Below are positions 1 to 11,510 of a stretch of DNA of 64,000 nt, piece after piece. This DNA is from Thalassia testudinum. Lineage: Eukaryota; Streptophyta; Magnoliopsida; Alismatales; Hydrocharitaceae. The notes under the pieces were generated by a model. The model worked only from the letters and a program-made list of their open reading frames with translations, searched no databases and was not told where the DNA came from. The position numbers were made by a program, and so were the translations under genes. The first letter of the stretch is position 1. Each line of letters begins with the position of its first letter. The DNA lies in assembly GCA_037157565.1 (NCBI GenBank), contig JAZHRO010000063.1, positions 90,548,001 through 90,612,000 of the forward strand. The letters run 5' to 3'.

Positions 1-840
1 CTCTTTCTCTTAAGCACTCAAATGGTGGAAAGTATTGCTCCTTAAGATATGTATTGCCAAGGGGAGGTCCTCCTCTATTTAAAGTAGTATTAGGAACCTT
101 CAAGAAGGCCTTGGAGAGGTCTCATAGCTGTTGGAAACAAATCCAAGGTAAATTAGGCCGAAATCAGGGTCATAATGTTTCTGATAGTAGAATCAGATGT
201 CTAATGTTAGGGTCACACATTTGGTCAGACATCTAATGACAAGTTTAGATGTTTGATTTAAAGGGTTAGAGTTCTGATTCTGTCAGACAGAAACAAGATC
301 TAGGTTAGACATCTGGAAAGCTATTTTAGGACATCTAGGTAAAAATTTGGACATCTAATTCTGTGCGGGTTCATTCCTATTTTGGATCAGATCTAAATAG
401 AGTTCTAGTATAAAGAGGTCAAACGATGTATTGGACATCTAGACATGGTATTGGTCATATGAAATTAAACATGCTATATGAGAATTGATTCTTGAGAAGC
501 CAATGGTTAGATTTGGTCTGACATCTTAAGATTTTGGTCTAACGTCTCTTTATCAGACGTATGGAAGGCTCTACGGACATTTGCCAATACTAAAAAGTTA
601 TTTTCTGTGTTGGATCTCGAAGATATTGAGCTAAGAGTCCAATGGTCCTATTATTGGATGTTTGGCAAGGTCATCAGACGTCTTATAGGATGTTTGGATA
701 TAAGTCAGGATGTCTAAATGGAAAGGCACAGAATATGAATTTCTAGCCGAGATAATTAGATGTCGGGTCATAAAATCAGACAACTTAAAAGTATGGATTA
801 GATGTCTGGTAATCATGTTGGACATTTGATCAGCCTGTCT
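1..840. repeat. Degenerate AGACGTCT-type motif array (old repeat remnant)
   Basis: No gene is visible. The stretch is dense in eight-base variants such as AGATGTCT, AGACATCT and GACATCTA (for example near 196, 228, 306, 437, 709 and 800), with one nearly unmodified AGACGTCT near 675. These are the CpG-to-TpG/CpA decay products of the palindrome AGACGTCT that is abundant in the solo LTR at 52153-54790. I infer an old, methylation-decayed repeat carrying the same motif. Flanking sequence similarity to that LTR could not be established by eye. Confidence 0.5.
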
Positions 841-1672
841 GATTCCTATTTTGGCTTTCTAACTTTATTCTAAGGTTTGCCTAAGTGTCCTAAGGATGTA
901 TAAGTGTTCATAGGACTAAAGGTGATATACTTTGGGCTCTTTATCATGATTCTAAGGAAAATGTAAAGAGCAAAAAATAAATACAAGTGCATTGACAACA
1001 CTTCCATCTTATTCTTCAAACTCTTTCTTCTTCAAGTTTTCACTCCATGCGAAGCACTTTCTCCTTCATCAAGCTCCTCCATCCCACCATGTATATGAGC
1101 TTGAGCTCCTTGCACTTGCTTGCATTTGCATCAAACCTGAAACTTATATATTCAAATGCAAATGTCAAAATACGCTTATTTTGTTATCATCAAAATTAAC
1201 AATCGAGATGCCTTCACACAAACATATTTCACACCTAGTTCATAGGTATTTTACACCTGCACTACAGTATTAGGTGTGCATTAGGCATACATGCATATTT
1301 AGGGACATTGCATGCATTATTAGGTTATCATAGTGTTTTATCTTATTAATATGCATTATTTGCTTGTCAGGGATTGCGGGACGTTCGCAAATTATCTAAA
1401 CCTTGGCAAACTAGAAAGAAAGGTAGAAACTCTAATCAAGAGAATACGATCAATTTGAACTCGGAAACCCGGTTGTAGTTCGGTGCTAGTGTTAGCACCT
1501 CCTTAAATTGTCAAAAATATGTATTTTGAGTCAAACCCTATCCAAATGTTGTCAAAAGGGTGCCATATATGATATTGTTGGATTTCCCTTGTCGCAAGCT
1601 TTCTGGTGATGGTTGTTTCACGCGAATCCAATGTGTATAGCTCTAGTTATTGCCAAAAGAAGTTGAAAGGGA
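841..1672. other. Intergenic stretch, no gene seen
   Basis: AT-rich, low-complexity sequence with only short reading frames that lack recognisable motifs. Nothing supports a gene, RNA or complete transposon here. It ends at the putative CCTCAA target duplication of the following LTR. Confidence 0.5.
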
Positions 1673-1678
1673 CCTCAA

Positions 1679-3858
1679 TGTAAGGTGAACCAGCCTTAGG
1701 GGTATTTCAGGTATTTCACCTTACTAAAACTATTTGCAACAACCTTTGGGCCTATATAAGGACCCCTTTGGGTCATTGGGTTGCAATTAGCCCTTAAACC
1801 ACCAAAAACCCAAAGAGAAAGAGAAAAGGAAAGAATTAGAAAAATCTAATTAGGTTTCGCAGGGACTTAAGTGAGATTCCAAATTTTGCGGGCTTCCCAC
1901 CAAAAACTCACAAAAAACACCGATGGTAGTGACGCATGGCAATGCGGGGCATTGACGGGCGATGCATGGTGGGCTGGCGAGCGCAAGCACTCGCAAAGGT
2001 GAGCGCGGTAGATCATGATGCGTGGCATAATCAACAATTGCAATGCAGGCGGGAGTGCGATCCAGTAGCATGCGGGCGGATGAATCAGGGGCTGATATGT
2101 GTCAGCGTTGACCAGGTTGACTAGCCTAGTTGAACTGATTTGGTTCAGGACCCCCTCATGCTATTTTGTGCAGTTTGAGGCCTTCCCGACCTTGAAATTC
2201 GACAAACAAGATACTATTGGAATCGTATCAACACGTACTACGCGTTGGTATAGTTTATTTTCACTTTTGAGTTTTGTTCCTTTAGTGAAAAATCAAAAAC
2301 GTAATTAGGTATTTTTGAACCTATTTCTAGTCCGCGTGAGCCAGGTTTTACTCCCAGTGTGTGCGTGGATCTCGAGGAGTGTGTGGAGACTATCCTTAGG
2401 TACTGTGTGCATGGTTTGTAGTCACCATGACCCCTCGGTGACATTAGGTAGAGTAATCTTTTCTTTTCTCGAGTCCAACTAACTTTCGGATAGTTGTGGA
2501 CCCGTTTGACGTGATTTTTTACGTGTACTGCTTTGATTAGCATATGCCCCTCCTTGTTGCTATGTTTGGAACCCCTCTGGTATTTTTCCTGACTTATGGG
2601 CACTTTAAATAAGAAAGAACTTATTTTTATGAGAAGGATTAAGAATTAATGATTATATATACCCTTGCTATCCCATGCATAAAATGAACTCCAATTTCCG
2701 TGAAACAAGTTCTGTTGGGTTCGTTGATGGATAAATAGTATGGGAACACCGTCGTAATTTGAAAATTATCTGTAAACTGATATATTTGAAGGTTAATGTG
2801 AATATCTGATAATCCTGGACTAAATAATGTGGGATTATTAAGTATGGCTTAATTTGATGAAAATAAAAGATACATTATCTGAGATTGATTATAAATCAAT
2901 AAGATGGATATGTCAAGAATTAAAAGGATAAGATAACTAGTTTTAGCCCCGCTACTCGTCGAAGTTTGGCTATAGCTTTAGTCTTTCATATTGGTTTCAG
3001 GGGCTAGTTTGGGGAGTTGTTAGCCTCCCCACGACTCTTTGGTTAGGCTTAGCGGCCAACTAGGATAGTGGGATGCAGGGCTCAAAGTTCGGTTCTTTAT
3101 CGGCCAGAGGATGGGTCATTGGTTGTCTGTGGTTCAACATACGTAGCGCTTGTACGTATTCACGTTATACGATATAGCTGCCACCCTTTTCCGCAATGAT
3201 CTCAGGGTGATGGAGTGTGGCGACTTGATGGGTATAAGTGGTCTTCCCAACCAAAAGGATGGCTTATACTGATCTTGTGCTGCAGGAAGTTACGCGAGAT
3301 CGTCTCGTGCCCCGAGACGTCGATTTACAGATTGTGAACTATAAGAACATGCGCAAGGTACATGAACGAAATTAGCTAAGAAATAAATTATAAACGAATG
3401 AACAGTTGACATAGTGCCCTTTACTGTTACCAATTGTTTTGTTGTCTACTCTACTCAGTTTTCATTGACGTATAGTTTTGGGTTCTGTACTCATGTGTTG
3501 CTAAGCAATAGGGTGTAGTGGTTGCCGTTGGTCAGGCTTCTGTGGAATCGAGACCTACCTGAGGAGACGGTCCATACTGAGTTAGTGGCTCGTAGTAGTA
3601 GTTTTCTTTCCACTGTTAGATTTTATTTTGCTATCTTTTGGTGATTGTAGGAGACTCTCCTTACTTTCTATTTTATAGTGAATTTTAATTATATTGTCAG
3701 CACTTTAGTTTTCTTTCATTTAATCCATCATGAATAAATGTTGGCTATTGACGTTTTATGGCTATGTGTTGGGTGACTGCGATCTTTTGGGTGTTCATGC
3801 TAGTTGGTAGCACACGACGATCCAGGTTCCGTCACTTGGCGAGACTCAGGCCGTCACA
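1679..3858 (+). mobile_element. Probable solo LTR of a Ty3/gypsy element
   Basis: The segment starts TGTAAGG, ends CCGTCACA and is flanked by CCTCAA at 1673-1678 and 3859-3864, consistent with a 6-bp target duplication. It has a core promoter early (TATATAAG near 1753), followed by a long transcribed-looking part. Its 3' portion (about 3400-3858) resembles in order and wording the 3' portion of the solo LTR ending at 54790: a 'CTACTCTACTCAG' block, T-rich tracts, then a terminal GTCACA/GTTACA. No gag or pol is present on either side. The terminal inverted repeat is imperfect, so the exact left edge is less certain than the right one. The 2180-bp length suits a Del/Tekay-type LTR. Confidence 0.6.
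1753..1760 (+). promoter_or_regulatory. TATA box of the 1679-3858 LTR
   Basis: TATATAAG lies about 75 bp inside the putative LTR start, and a purine-rich stretch begins about 60 bp further on. Such an arrangement is usual for an LTR U3/R promoter. Identified by sequence only. Confidence 0.45.
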
Positions 3859-3864
3859 CCTCAA

Positions 3865-6097
3865 CCCCCTTTATAGCTCAGTCAAGCTCTGTCCAACTCC
3901 TACCAGTCAACTCAACTCAACTTAGCTACTATTCCCTAGCTAGTTAGCTAAGCTAGTTGTTGAGTCCACATTCAGCTCCTTCGAGCTCTACCTCAGCTCT
4001 TCCTAGCTCTAGACCAACTCAAGCTAGTGTTACATATTTAGTAGCTCCTAGCTAGCTAGCTAAGTTGAGCTACTAAGCTCTCTTCCTTCATGTCTTCTAC
4101 CTAGCTCCCTACTCCACCCTACATCCACCATAGTTGGCACCAAAAACCACTAAGTAACCACCTCCCCATGCTCTCCTTTTTTGCACCAAAATAGAATAAC
4201 CACCACCACCTTCACACCTTTTCACCCTTTTCGCCAAAACCACCAAATAACCACCACCTTAAGCACCATATCTTTGGTGCCAACCCTACATATAACCATC
4301 CCCCTTCATAACTATTGACTTGGTTCCAAACATCTTCGACCCTTCATCATATAACCACCACCTAAATCACCACATCTAAGCCCTCCATCTACTCCATGCC
4401 AACCCTACCCTTCTCCCTCATTTTCGGCTCAAATTCAAGGTGGTTAACCACCATAGTTGGCGCCACCTATGCCCATAACCACCAACCCTCATACATCTAT
4501 ATAATACCCCTCTAACCACCATCCAAAATTCATCTTTGGGCACATTATTCTTCTACCTTAATCCACTACAATTAACCTTGGAAGAAAGGTTGGGCATGGG
4601 AATTGGAGGGAAGCATACCACCACCCTCTAGTCTCCTACAACCCATTCCTTCCTCCCATGGAGTAAGGCTAAGGATCATTCTATGACGACGCTAGGAAGA
4701 GGAGGAAAGGGTGGACACCTACCACCCTTGTGGAGCAAATTGGAGAACATCATCATCTAAGGAGCAAGGGGAGCATCTTCTTCACATTTGGAAGCTTCTG
4801 AGTTTGGAGCGAAGGTCGCTTCGAGCACCACTTTTGGGGATTTCATTTCTATCTCAATTTCATTTCCTTTGTGTCTTTATGTTGTAATAGCAAGCTTTGC
4901 TGTACATTTGGAGGTTACTTGTGTAGAAACCCTCGACATAAGTGAGCCCTCCAATTGTTATATTTACTTTTCTTTAATTAATACAAACTTTGCCTTTCAA
5001 ATTTGTGTTCAATTATGCTTATGTAATTCTCTTAGTGTTGTTGCACACACCACCTTCCTAATTATTGTAGGCCACACTTACCTGGGGTGAGCTTAGCGAG
5101 GTTAGGTTTCATTTTATTTCGCTTCTTTAGTTAAGCGTATTTCTATCTTTCATTGCCTCGATTTCCAAAACCCTAAAAATTTGCAAAACCTAAAAAGCCA
5201 AAAAAAAGGATATTTGAGAGAGTGAGGGAGAGATCATTATTTTTATAACTAAAGATGGCCTCCTTAGACGACCCTAGATACTCCACTATTTAGGAATATA
5301 AATTTAAAAGTTGATTAGATTTACGCTTTTCAATGACACTTAATTCTCACCTTTTCTAAAATCGTGTTTTTCCTCATTGGGAAAGGCACACCTGCTCCTC
5401 CAAAGCATCCTCTAATTGGCTAGTAAGGGGCTGTTCACCTTGGGGAACACTGTTCGTTGGCTTTTTGGCTTCCTTATCTTACCGTCAACGATGAGACTAA
5501 GCCATGCTAGACTCCTCAGGTCCAGTGTTTTAAGGATTCACCTTGGAGGCATGACAAGTTGTGGGAGCCATTGGAAAAAGAAAGGTGTTTCCAAGTAGAA
5601 AATAATAAATGTAAGGGAATAAATTAAAAAAATTTCCTACATATAGTGTCGATTGATCGAAGTCTTTCATAATTGGGCCTTATTGGGTTCAAAAAAAGAA
5701 AAAAGGGTCCGCTTACAAGTAAAGACAATTGCACATATGACAAAAAATTGGTGACCCATTTACACCTAGAATAGGTGTATGTTTGGGGAGAGTATAGTCA
5801 CTCTAATATTCACTAGGTTGATTGAGAATATAGAAGTTTACACTCTTTCGCTCTCATATGCTATTAGCGGGTGCCCTTTACAGAGGTCACAACTTGCTTA
5901 AGTAATATAGCCCCTCATAATGTGTGCATTCCTTCCAAGGGCAATTCCTAGGTTGTGCTTGTAACGATTGATCATATTTATGAGACATTATAGGACATGT
6001 TGCCTACGTTCTGTGATGGGCACATAATTGATGCAATGGAGAAAGTAACTGTCATCTATCTGTAGTTTGTTGAATGGGTCTACTGACCTAGCCGTTA
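3865..6097. other. Intergenic stretch; CCACCA-rich and AGCTAGCT-rich, no gene
   Basis: 3890-4080 is rich in AGCTAGCT-like palindromes and 4130-4500 in ACCACCA tracts. 4780-5100 has a short open frame of about 100 codons without a known motif. 5160-6097 is AT-rich and shows nothing recognisable. The last bases before the CACTA element read through to the sequence after 55749 once the transposon and one GGT copy are removed. Confidence 0.5.
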
Positions 6098-6100
6098 GGT

Positions 6101-6720
6101 CACTACAGCATATTCCACTTTTGCCATCGGTTAAAAATCGACGGCAAAACCCTAGTAACTGATGCCATTATGATTGTCGCTGTTTCATTTTCCTGTCGGT
6201 TTAAAGGCACATTTGACGTCAAAATAGTGTCTGACCACATGACGGATTGGCCATTTAGACGTCGGTTAAAAACTGACAGAAAATACAATTACCGTCTATT
6301 TATTTAGAATCGACGGTAAAAAAGGTGTTCACCCAAGGTCGATTTAGATGTTTCGTCGTCGTTTCAAAATTGATGATAAGTGTATGTGCCATCACTTATT
6401 TGTCAAGCGACGGCATTCATCCGTCCCTTTTTCCTGCCTTTACACGCCCTTTTCTGAAGTTTCCCTGTCGGTTATATACAATTATCATCGGTTATATAAG
6501 TGACGCCAAAAATATTTTTGGCGTTCCTTCTCGTTATAACCGACGGCATATATGTGACGACAAAAATATTTTTGCCATCAGTTTCCTTACAAGCGATGGA
6601 AAATATGCGACGTGAAGAATATTTTCGCCATCGGTTAGTCTAGAAAGCGACGGGAAAAATATTTTTCCCATCATTTATAAGCCGTTGGTTAATTAAATAA
6701 CCAACGGCAAATGTATGAAT
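6101..6720. repeat. Left CACTA terminus with subterminal repeats
   Basis: After CACTAC, short repeats in both orientations recur: TTTGCCATCGGTT, ATCGACGGCAAAA, GTCGGTTAAAAA, CCGACGGCATA and relatives, ending near 6715 with CCAACGGCAAA. Subterminal repeats of about 10-20 bp in direct and inverted order are where TNPA-type proteins bind in En/Spm elements. The units here are diverged from one another. Confidence 0.85.
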
Positions 6721-6959
6721 TTTTTTTTTAAAGAAATTACAAAATGATGGAACTTCATACTAAATATACTTAAAAGACTTTCTAATGAAGAGAAGTTTAT
6801 ATTGCATAAATATAAAAAGTCTACTACATAAAAAGTTTGAAAATGAAAAATTTACATAAAATGAAAATAAAATATTTACATGAAAAACATAAGAAAAGAA
6901 AATGTATAAATATCACTATGCAGCTGTCTCGATGCCACCAGCTCCACCCATGTCGTTGT

Positions 6960-8372
6960 TGTCATCTCGTCTGTGGATGCTTTGACTGACCCTTCTTCAG
7001 AAGAAGGGTTAGAAGCTTTTCAATCTTACTATCCATCTTATTCATCTGTGATTGCATGGCATCCATCTGACTCGTCATATATGTCTCTCTCTTCTCCTTT
7101 TCTTCCTCTCGTCTCTGTAGTGTGTCGATTTTTTGATGCAACTGATCAACGACACTAAATGAGACGACACCTTTCCTCCCATACCAGGTAGATAACGTAT
7201 GTGCCCTCCTTACACTATGAACAAAACCATTGTGGCCTGGTAGCATCACTGTCCTAAATGCGTCCTTTGGCTGCAAAGGCTAGTGGACGCTGTCGGATGT
7301 CTTGTTAGTGGGGGGATGTACTAACTATACCATTTGCTCCTACATGTATTAAAAAACATTATTATAATATATATATAGAAAGTTATAAATATTTTTGAGT
7401 TTAAGAAATGTATTTCTCCTGGTATGACCCATGAATCCACTTACGAGCACCCCCCACTATAGCCTTACTGTGGGTGACCTTATATATATTCATCCTACTC
7501 ATTTCCATCCTATCAAGAGTAGCGGATTGAAAATATAAAAAAGATATAATTATATTAAGATAACATAAAAATTAAGTAACATTCAACTGAAAAGTAGTTC
7601 AAACACTTATGTAACAGCTCCTGACTGTCTTGATACTCTTTTGACTTAAACAATGGGTCAGTGGTGGAGCTTTAGCTCTATTGGCCTTATTTTTTCTTGT
7701 TTGCTCCTGTACATATACATAATAATATTTTTATGAATGAAAGATATATGAAATTAATAGATAATTTGTAATCGTTTACTAACCTCTGTCTTTGGATTCA
7801 GCCAATGCTCGGATGCCTTCTTGCAATCTTCAGGCATGACATCAGGAGGAGCATCACCCATTGCCTCCTAGGGTGAACTCTTGCTCGAGAAAAATTAAAT
7901 ACCAAATATAAATTGTATGAAATAATATAAAAATTATGTATATAATAAAAATGTAAATGTTTAAAAATTCCTACATTTCTCTTGGTCTCCATCCTCCAAT
8001 CCCTGTGAATTTTGGCGGTATGCTTAAGGGTATATTGGGAGGCATTGGGGTCGTCACCCTAATTGTAATTTGCCTACATTAATTTTAAAAAATATATGAC
8101 AATCTTATTTATAATAATTTTAAGATAAAGTTATAAAAGAAATAACTTTTATAAATAAAATTACCTCCAAGTGAAGGAGGAACTGCCTCTTCAGCTTTGC
8201 GGGCACCTTCCTCCAGTCGAAGTAGCAAATGAACATAATGGACTTAACAATTATACCCACTCGACTTATAAAGCCCAGGTAATTCTCCACCTTTCCTGTG
8301 GTTCTAAGCCTAATTGTTATTCTCACGCTCTCAGGGATACGCTGAAGGTCTAGATTTTTTATCTTCCCACGT
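6960..8372 (-). pseudogene. CACTA TNPA-like transposase, 3' exons (interrupted)
   Basis: Several exon-like pieces on the minus strand match the Ptta/En/Spm plant transposase layout. 8372-8150 encodes GKIKNLDLQRIPESVRI...YFDWRKVPAKLKRQFL, the DNA-binding-side region typified by 'DWRKVP'. 7862-7790 encodes PPDVMPEDCKKASEHW. 7680-7610 encodes KNKANRAKAPPLTH. 7520-7440 encodes RMEMSRMNIYKVTH. 7276-6965 encodes a charged, probably coiled-coil C-terminus (KEKRETYMTSQMDAMQSQM). The protein would bind subterminal repeats and assist excision. AT-rich gaps between the pieces look like introns. The gene is split by element A at 8372/30986; restoring one target copy brings the two sides back into one reading frame. 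Stop codons and poor exon borders suggest it is dead. Confidence 0.72.
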
Positions 8373-9029
8373 TGATGTGCATACATCTGATTAACCTAAA
8401 ATGTCTATTAATGCATGTTCTTAGTGTCACATTAGCATTATACATTGTAAATAGTGCATAACATGCATAATCATGCATTTAAGTCAAGTTGTATAAATTG
8501 TATAGTAATTGTCTCCTTTTTATGGCTAAGGACAGGGCAACTTGTCAATCGGGGCCTCGGATTGATAATCCAACCGTACGGATCTGATTAGGGCGACGAT
8601 TGAAGTTCAACGACTCCAGGATTGCCTTGATCGGACATCTGTAGCACCAGATAGAGATCGAGGAATCCTAAAGATCAAGGGCCAAGATGGTGTTAATCAG
8701 CACCTCAGATGACAACTCCGACCACACGGATGGGTTCGGATCGACGATCGCAGCCTAACAACGCAAAAATCAATCCAATCTGACATCCGTGGCACCATCT
8801 ACAAGATAGAGAAGATGGATGGCTTAGATGGCGCTGCGTGGCACCATCCAGACCCTCCAATTCGCTGGCAGCCCCACTTCTTCATCCACGACCAAGAATT
8901 GACTATGTCATTTCCCTCAAGCAGCACTTCGTGTGAGAAGAATTTTACATTTGACCTCAACTGTTGAATCAAGATCCAACGGTCAGGATTAAATGGCATA
9001 AGAATGCTCTTCTTGACTATCCACGCATG

Positions 9030-9078
9030 TAGTGCAGTGGATAAAGCCCTTCAGAGCCTTAGGTCGTGAGTTCAACTC
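9030..9078 (+). promoter_or_regulatory. tRNA-like A box and B box in the A 5' LTR (decayed)
   Basis: TAGTGCAGTGG (9030-9040) and GAGTTCAACTC (9068-9078) stand 38 bp apart, resembling the Pol III A box and B box. The 3' LTR copy keeps the CpG versions, so this one appears weakened by CpG decay. The complete cloverleaf is not convincing; the similarity is mainly at the boxes. Confidence 0.55.
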
Positions 9079-9536
9079 CTTTCTGCAAGCTCCTTTGCGC
9101 AGATCAAGAGAAGAACTCAAATCAGAGATTGGGCCGTTCAATATAGAGATTGAATGTCTCAGATCAAAGCCATCAGATGATGCGTAAATTGACCCTGGTG
9201 TGCACACGTGAGTGTACGTGCTCCTCAGCGTACACTTGCAGGTGAGCTGAAGTATCCAAGCACAACCCAGCAGGTGAAGCCTTTGCGTGAGAAATGCAGC
9301 AGTGATTTAAGACATCTGAGAAGACTCACCGTCGTCTGATGAAGATGGAGCAGCTCGATTGAAGATCATTCACAGCCATGGGATTCAAATCTAATGGCTA
9401 TTGTCCTCCTTGCCAGGAACATGGGAAATGTTGCGCAAGACATGCTCTTCAATGTGCGGACGTGGGATCGGGAAGAATGGGCCATGAACACACGATCCAA
9501 TGGTCTAAAATGACCATTTTAGCCCTCTCTAAAACT

Positions 9537-9544
9537 TATAAAAG
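9537..9544 (+). promoter_or_regulatory. TATA box of the A 5' LTR
   Basis: TATAAAAG followed by GGAGCCC. The same TATAAAAGGAG motif occurs in A's 3' LTR (27483) and in both LTRs of element B (16935, 22978). It marks the likely Pol II start of the genomic RNA. Confidence 0.7.
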
Positions 9545-10186
9545 GAGCCCATATTCCCTCCATTTGAATCATCCCTTCTCCTCTCTCCCTCTTCAAAGCT
9601 TAAGAGAAGCTTGTCCCACACCTGGGATTCTCCTCAGGAGCTAAAACCAAGTTTTCGTCCCCGTTCTGGAAGCGGATCCTACGACGATGACGACGTGCTA
9701 CTTTGTTCCCATTTCTCCTACTTCGCCCTCGTTCTTCCCACTCCGTTCCTCATCTTCCAGGCATTGTCCCATCCGGCTCGTCCTCCAAGCGATCGTCGAG
9801 GAGGATAACTTCTCTCTCCCATTCTTTTTACTGCTTTATAGAGTAGAATTTTCCTGCTTTCTAGTTGTAATAATTTCCCGCTTTCTAGTGTCATCATTTC
9901 TCACTTTCTTAGTTGTAAAAACATTATTCAATATCAAGTGATTGTTCTCTCTCTCTCTTAATGTCTATATTGCTTCCATTGTGATTATTTCTCCCTTTAA
10001 ACAAAAACACAAAAAAAAATATAATTGCAAATTTTGATCAACGTAGCCTCCCTATGTTCGACCCAGAATTTCTTTACAGATTTTTCGGTATAAATTTTAT
10101 TTATTGAATGGATTTCTTCATGACTCGAACTACGACGGGTTTTCAAATCCAATTCCGATAGCGTAGTCATCTGCAAGTCAACATTT

Positions 10187-10204
10187 TGGCACCGTTGTCG
10201 GGGA
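10187..10204 (+). other. Primer-binding site of element A
   Basis: TGGCACCGTTGTCGGGGA, three bases after the 5' LTR, is a decayed form of the TGGCGCC...GCCGGGGA site that primes Athila/Tat-type elements, usually attributed to tRNA-Asp. Elements B and D keep the CpG-containing version. Confidence 0.8.
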
Positions 10205-11510
10205 GGCAATGATTTTTCGGTCTTCTTTTCGCATTTCGTGCACTTTACTATTTTCTAACGTGCTTTATCTCGTGTCTATTGTTTTGCAGATACCTTTATC
10301 AGGGAATCGTCAAGCGGTAGATCAGAGTAAAGTGCAGTTGAAGACAACTGTAAGTGCTTCCCCATTCTTCCCCTCCATAGGTTTCATTTCATTACATTAA
10401 TTCAAACTCTAATTAACTTAGGTGTTTGCATAAACCCTAGGATTAGTTTGGTTGTTTGGATTTCCACCCACATTCATTTCACCCTCGTATATAAAAAAAA
10501 ATAAAAAGATATTTCTTGTGGGGTAATTCAACATACACACAACATACACCCACATTCAAGGCACTTAACCTAATTGATTTTCTTCTACTCAACCAGATTC
10601 TGATATGTGGAATCGGTACACAAAAATAACATATAAACGGGTAGAAATCAGTCTAGGTTAATCATTTTTGTGTGCCTAACTCAGTGGTGCAATTGTAGCC
10701 AATTGTTTGAGTTGTTTGGGCCGCACCACTCAACATAAAATCAACTCACCAAGTAGCTTCCTCTTAAGGTTTTCAATCTAGGATCATACCAGGTACTCGA
10801 CTTTATTTCTAATTTCAAAAGGAAAGTGATCTTCACCTGTGCTTGAAAACCTGGTTTGCCTCAAACTTGATTGAATTAAACCTAATTCTAAATCCTAAAA
10901 GCTACTTAAGCAAGATTTGAATATTAAAATCTACTCATCACAAATAATCTTGCTTGAAAACCCTGGTTGTGCACACACTTACACATACTCAATTGATCAT
11001 TAAGGGCATAACCCATTTTAAGGGCCCATCACATTCCATAAGCACTACAATCCCATGCCTCAATAAAATCGAGTAGACATTGGCCTTAAGGATTGATTCG
11101 CTCTTTGGGGCCTAGTCTGAAATTGTTTACGATTAACCTACTTGTACTAATCAATCTGATGTCTAGCTAGGGGAGTAGCGTCAAACGACCACGGCGGGGG
11201 GTACACTAGGAACTGGAGGCGCAAGCCGAAGGAAGAACCTTCTCCCTAGTCCCTCCTTCTAACCAGTTGGATTGAGCAGACACAAGTAGAGTAAATCATT
11301 TATAGTCTTAAGGTGGGTTCTGAGAGTCTGTGGATCCTCAGGCTACCCCACTTAAGGACAGGCTTGTTTTGTTGTGCTGCAGGGTTCTTATCCTTAGTCC
11401 TTTTGACCTTTTCCTAGTTTATGCTGGGAAGAAGGTCATTGAATCCCCGATTGGAAGGACCACTACCGTATTTTAGGAGGCGTAGATTGGATTTTGGCCA
11501 AATTGATCCC
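10205..11510 (+). other. Element A leader (PBS to gag)
   Basis: Noncoding leader of about 1.3 kb, closely paralleled by element B 17700-18870, including the block around 11160-11290. It ends with an acceptor-like TTGTTGTGCTGCAG near 11380. No ORF of note. Confidence 0.7.

Larger units (their letters stand above)
8373..10183 (+). repeat. Element A 5' LTR
   Basis: Begins TGATGTGCATAC and ends AAGTCAACA (1811 bp). It matches 26315-27584 plus 30425-30980. It contains a TATA box (9537-9544), a tRNA-like A/B box pair (9030-9040, 9068-9078) and a CCCTATGTTCGACC block near the 3' end. Confidence 0.9.
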
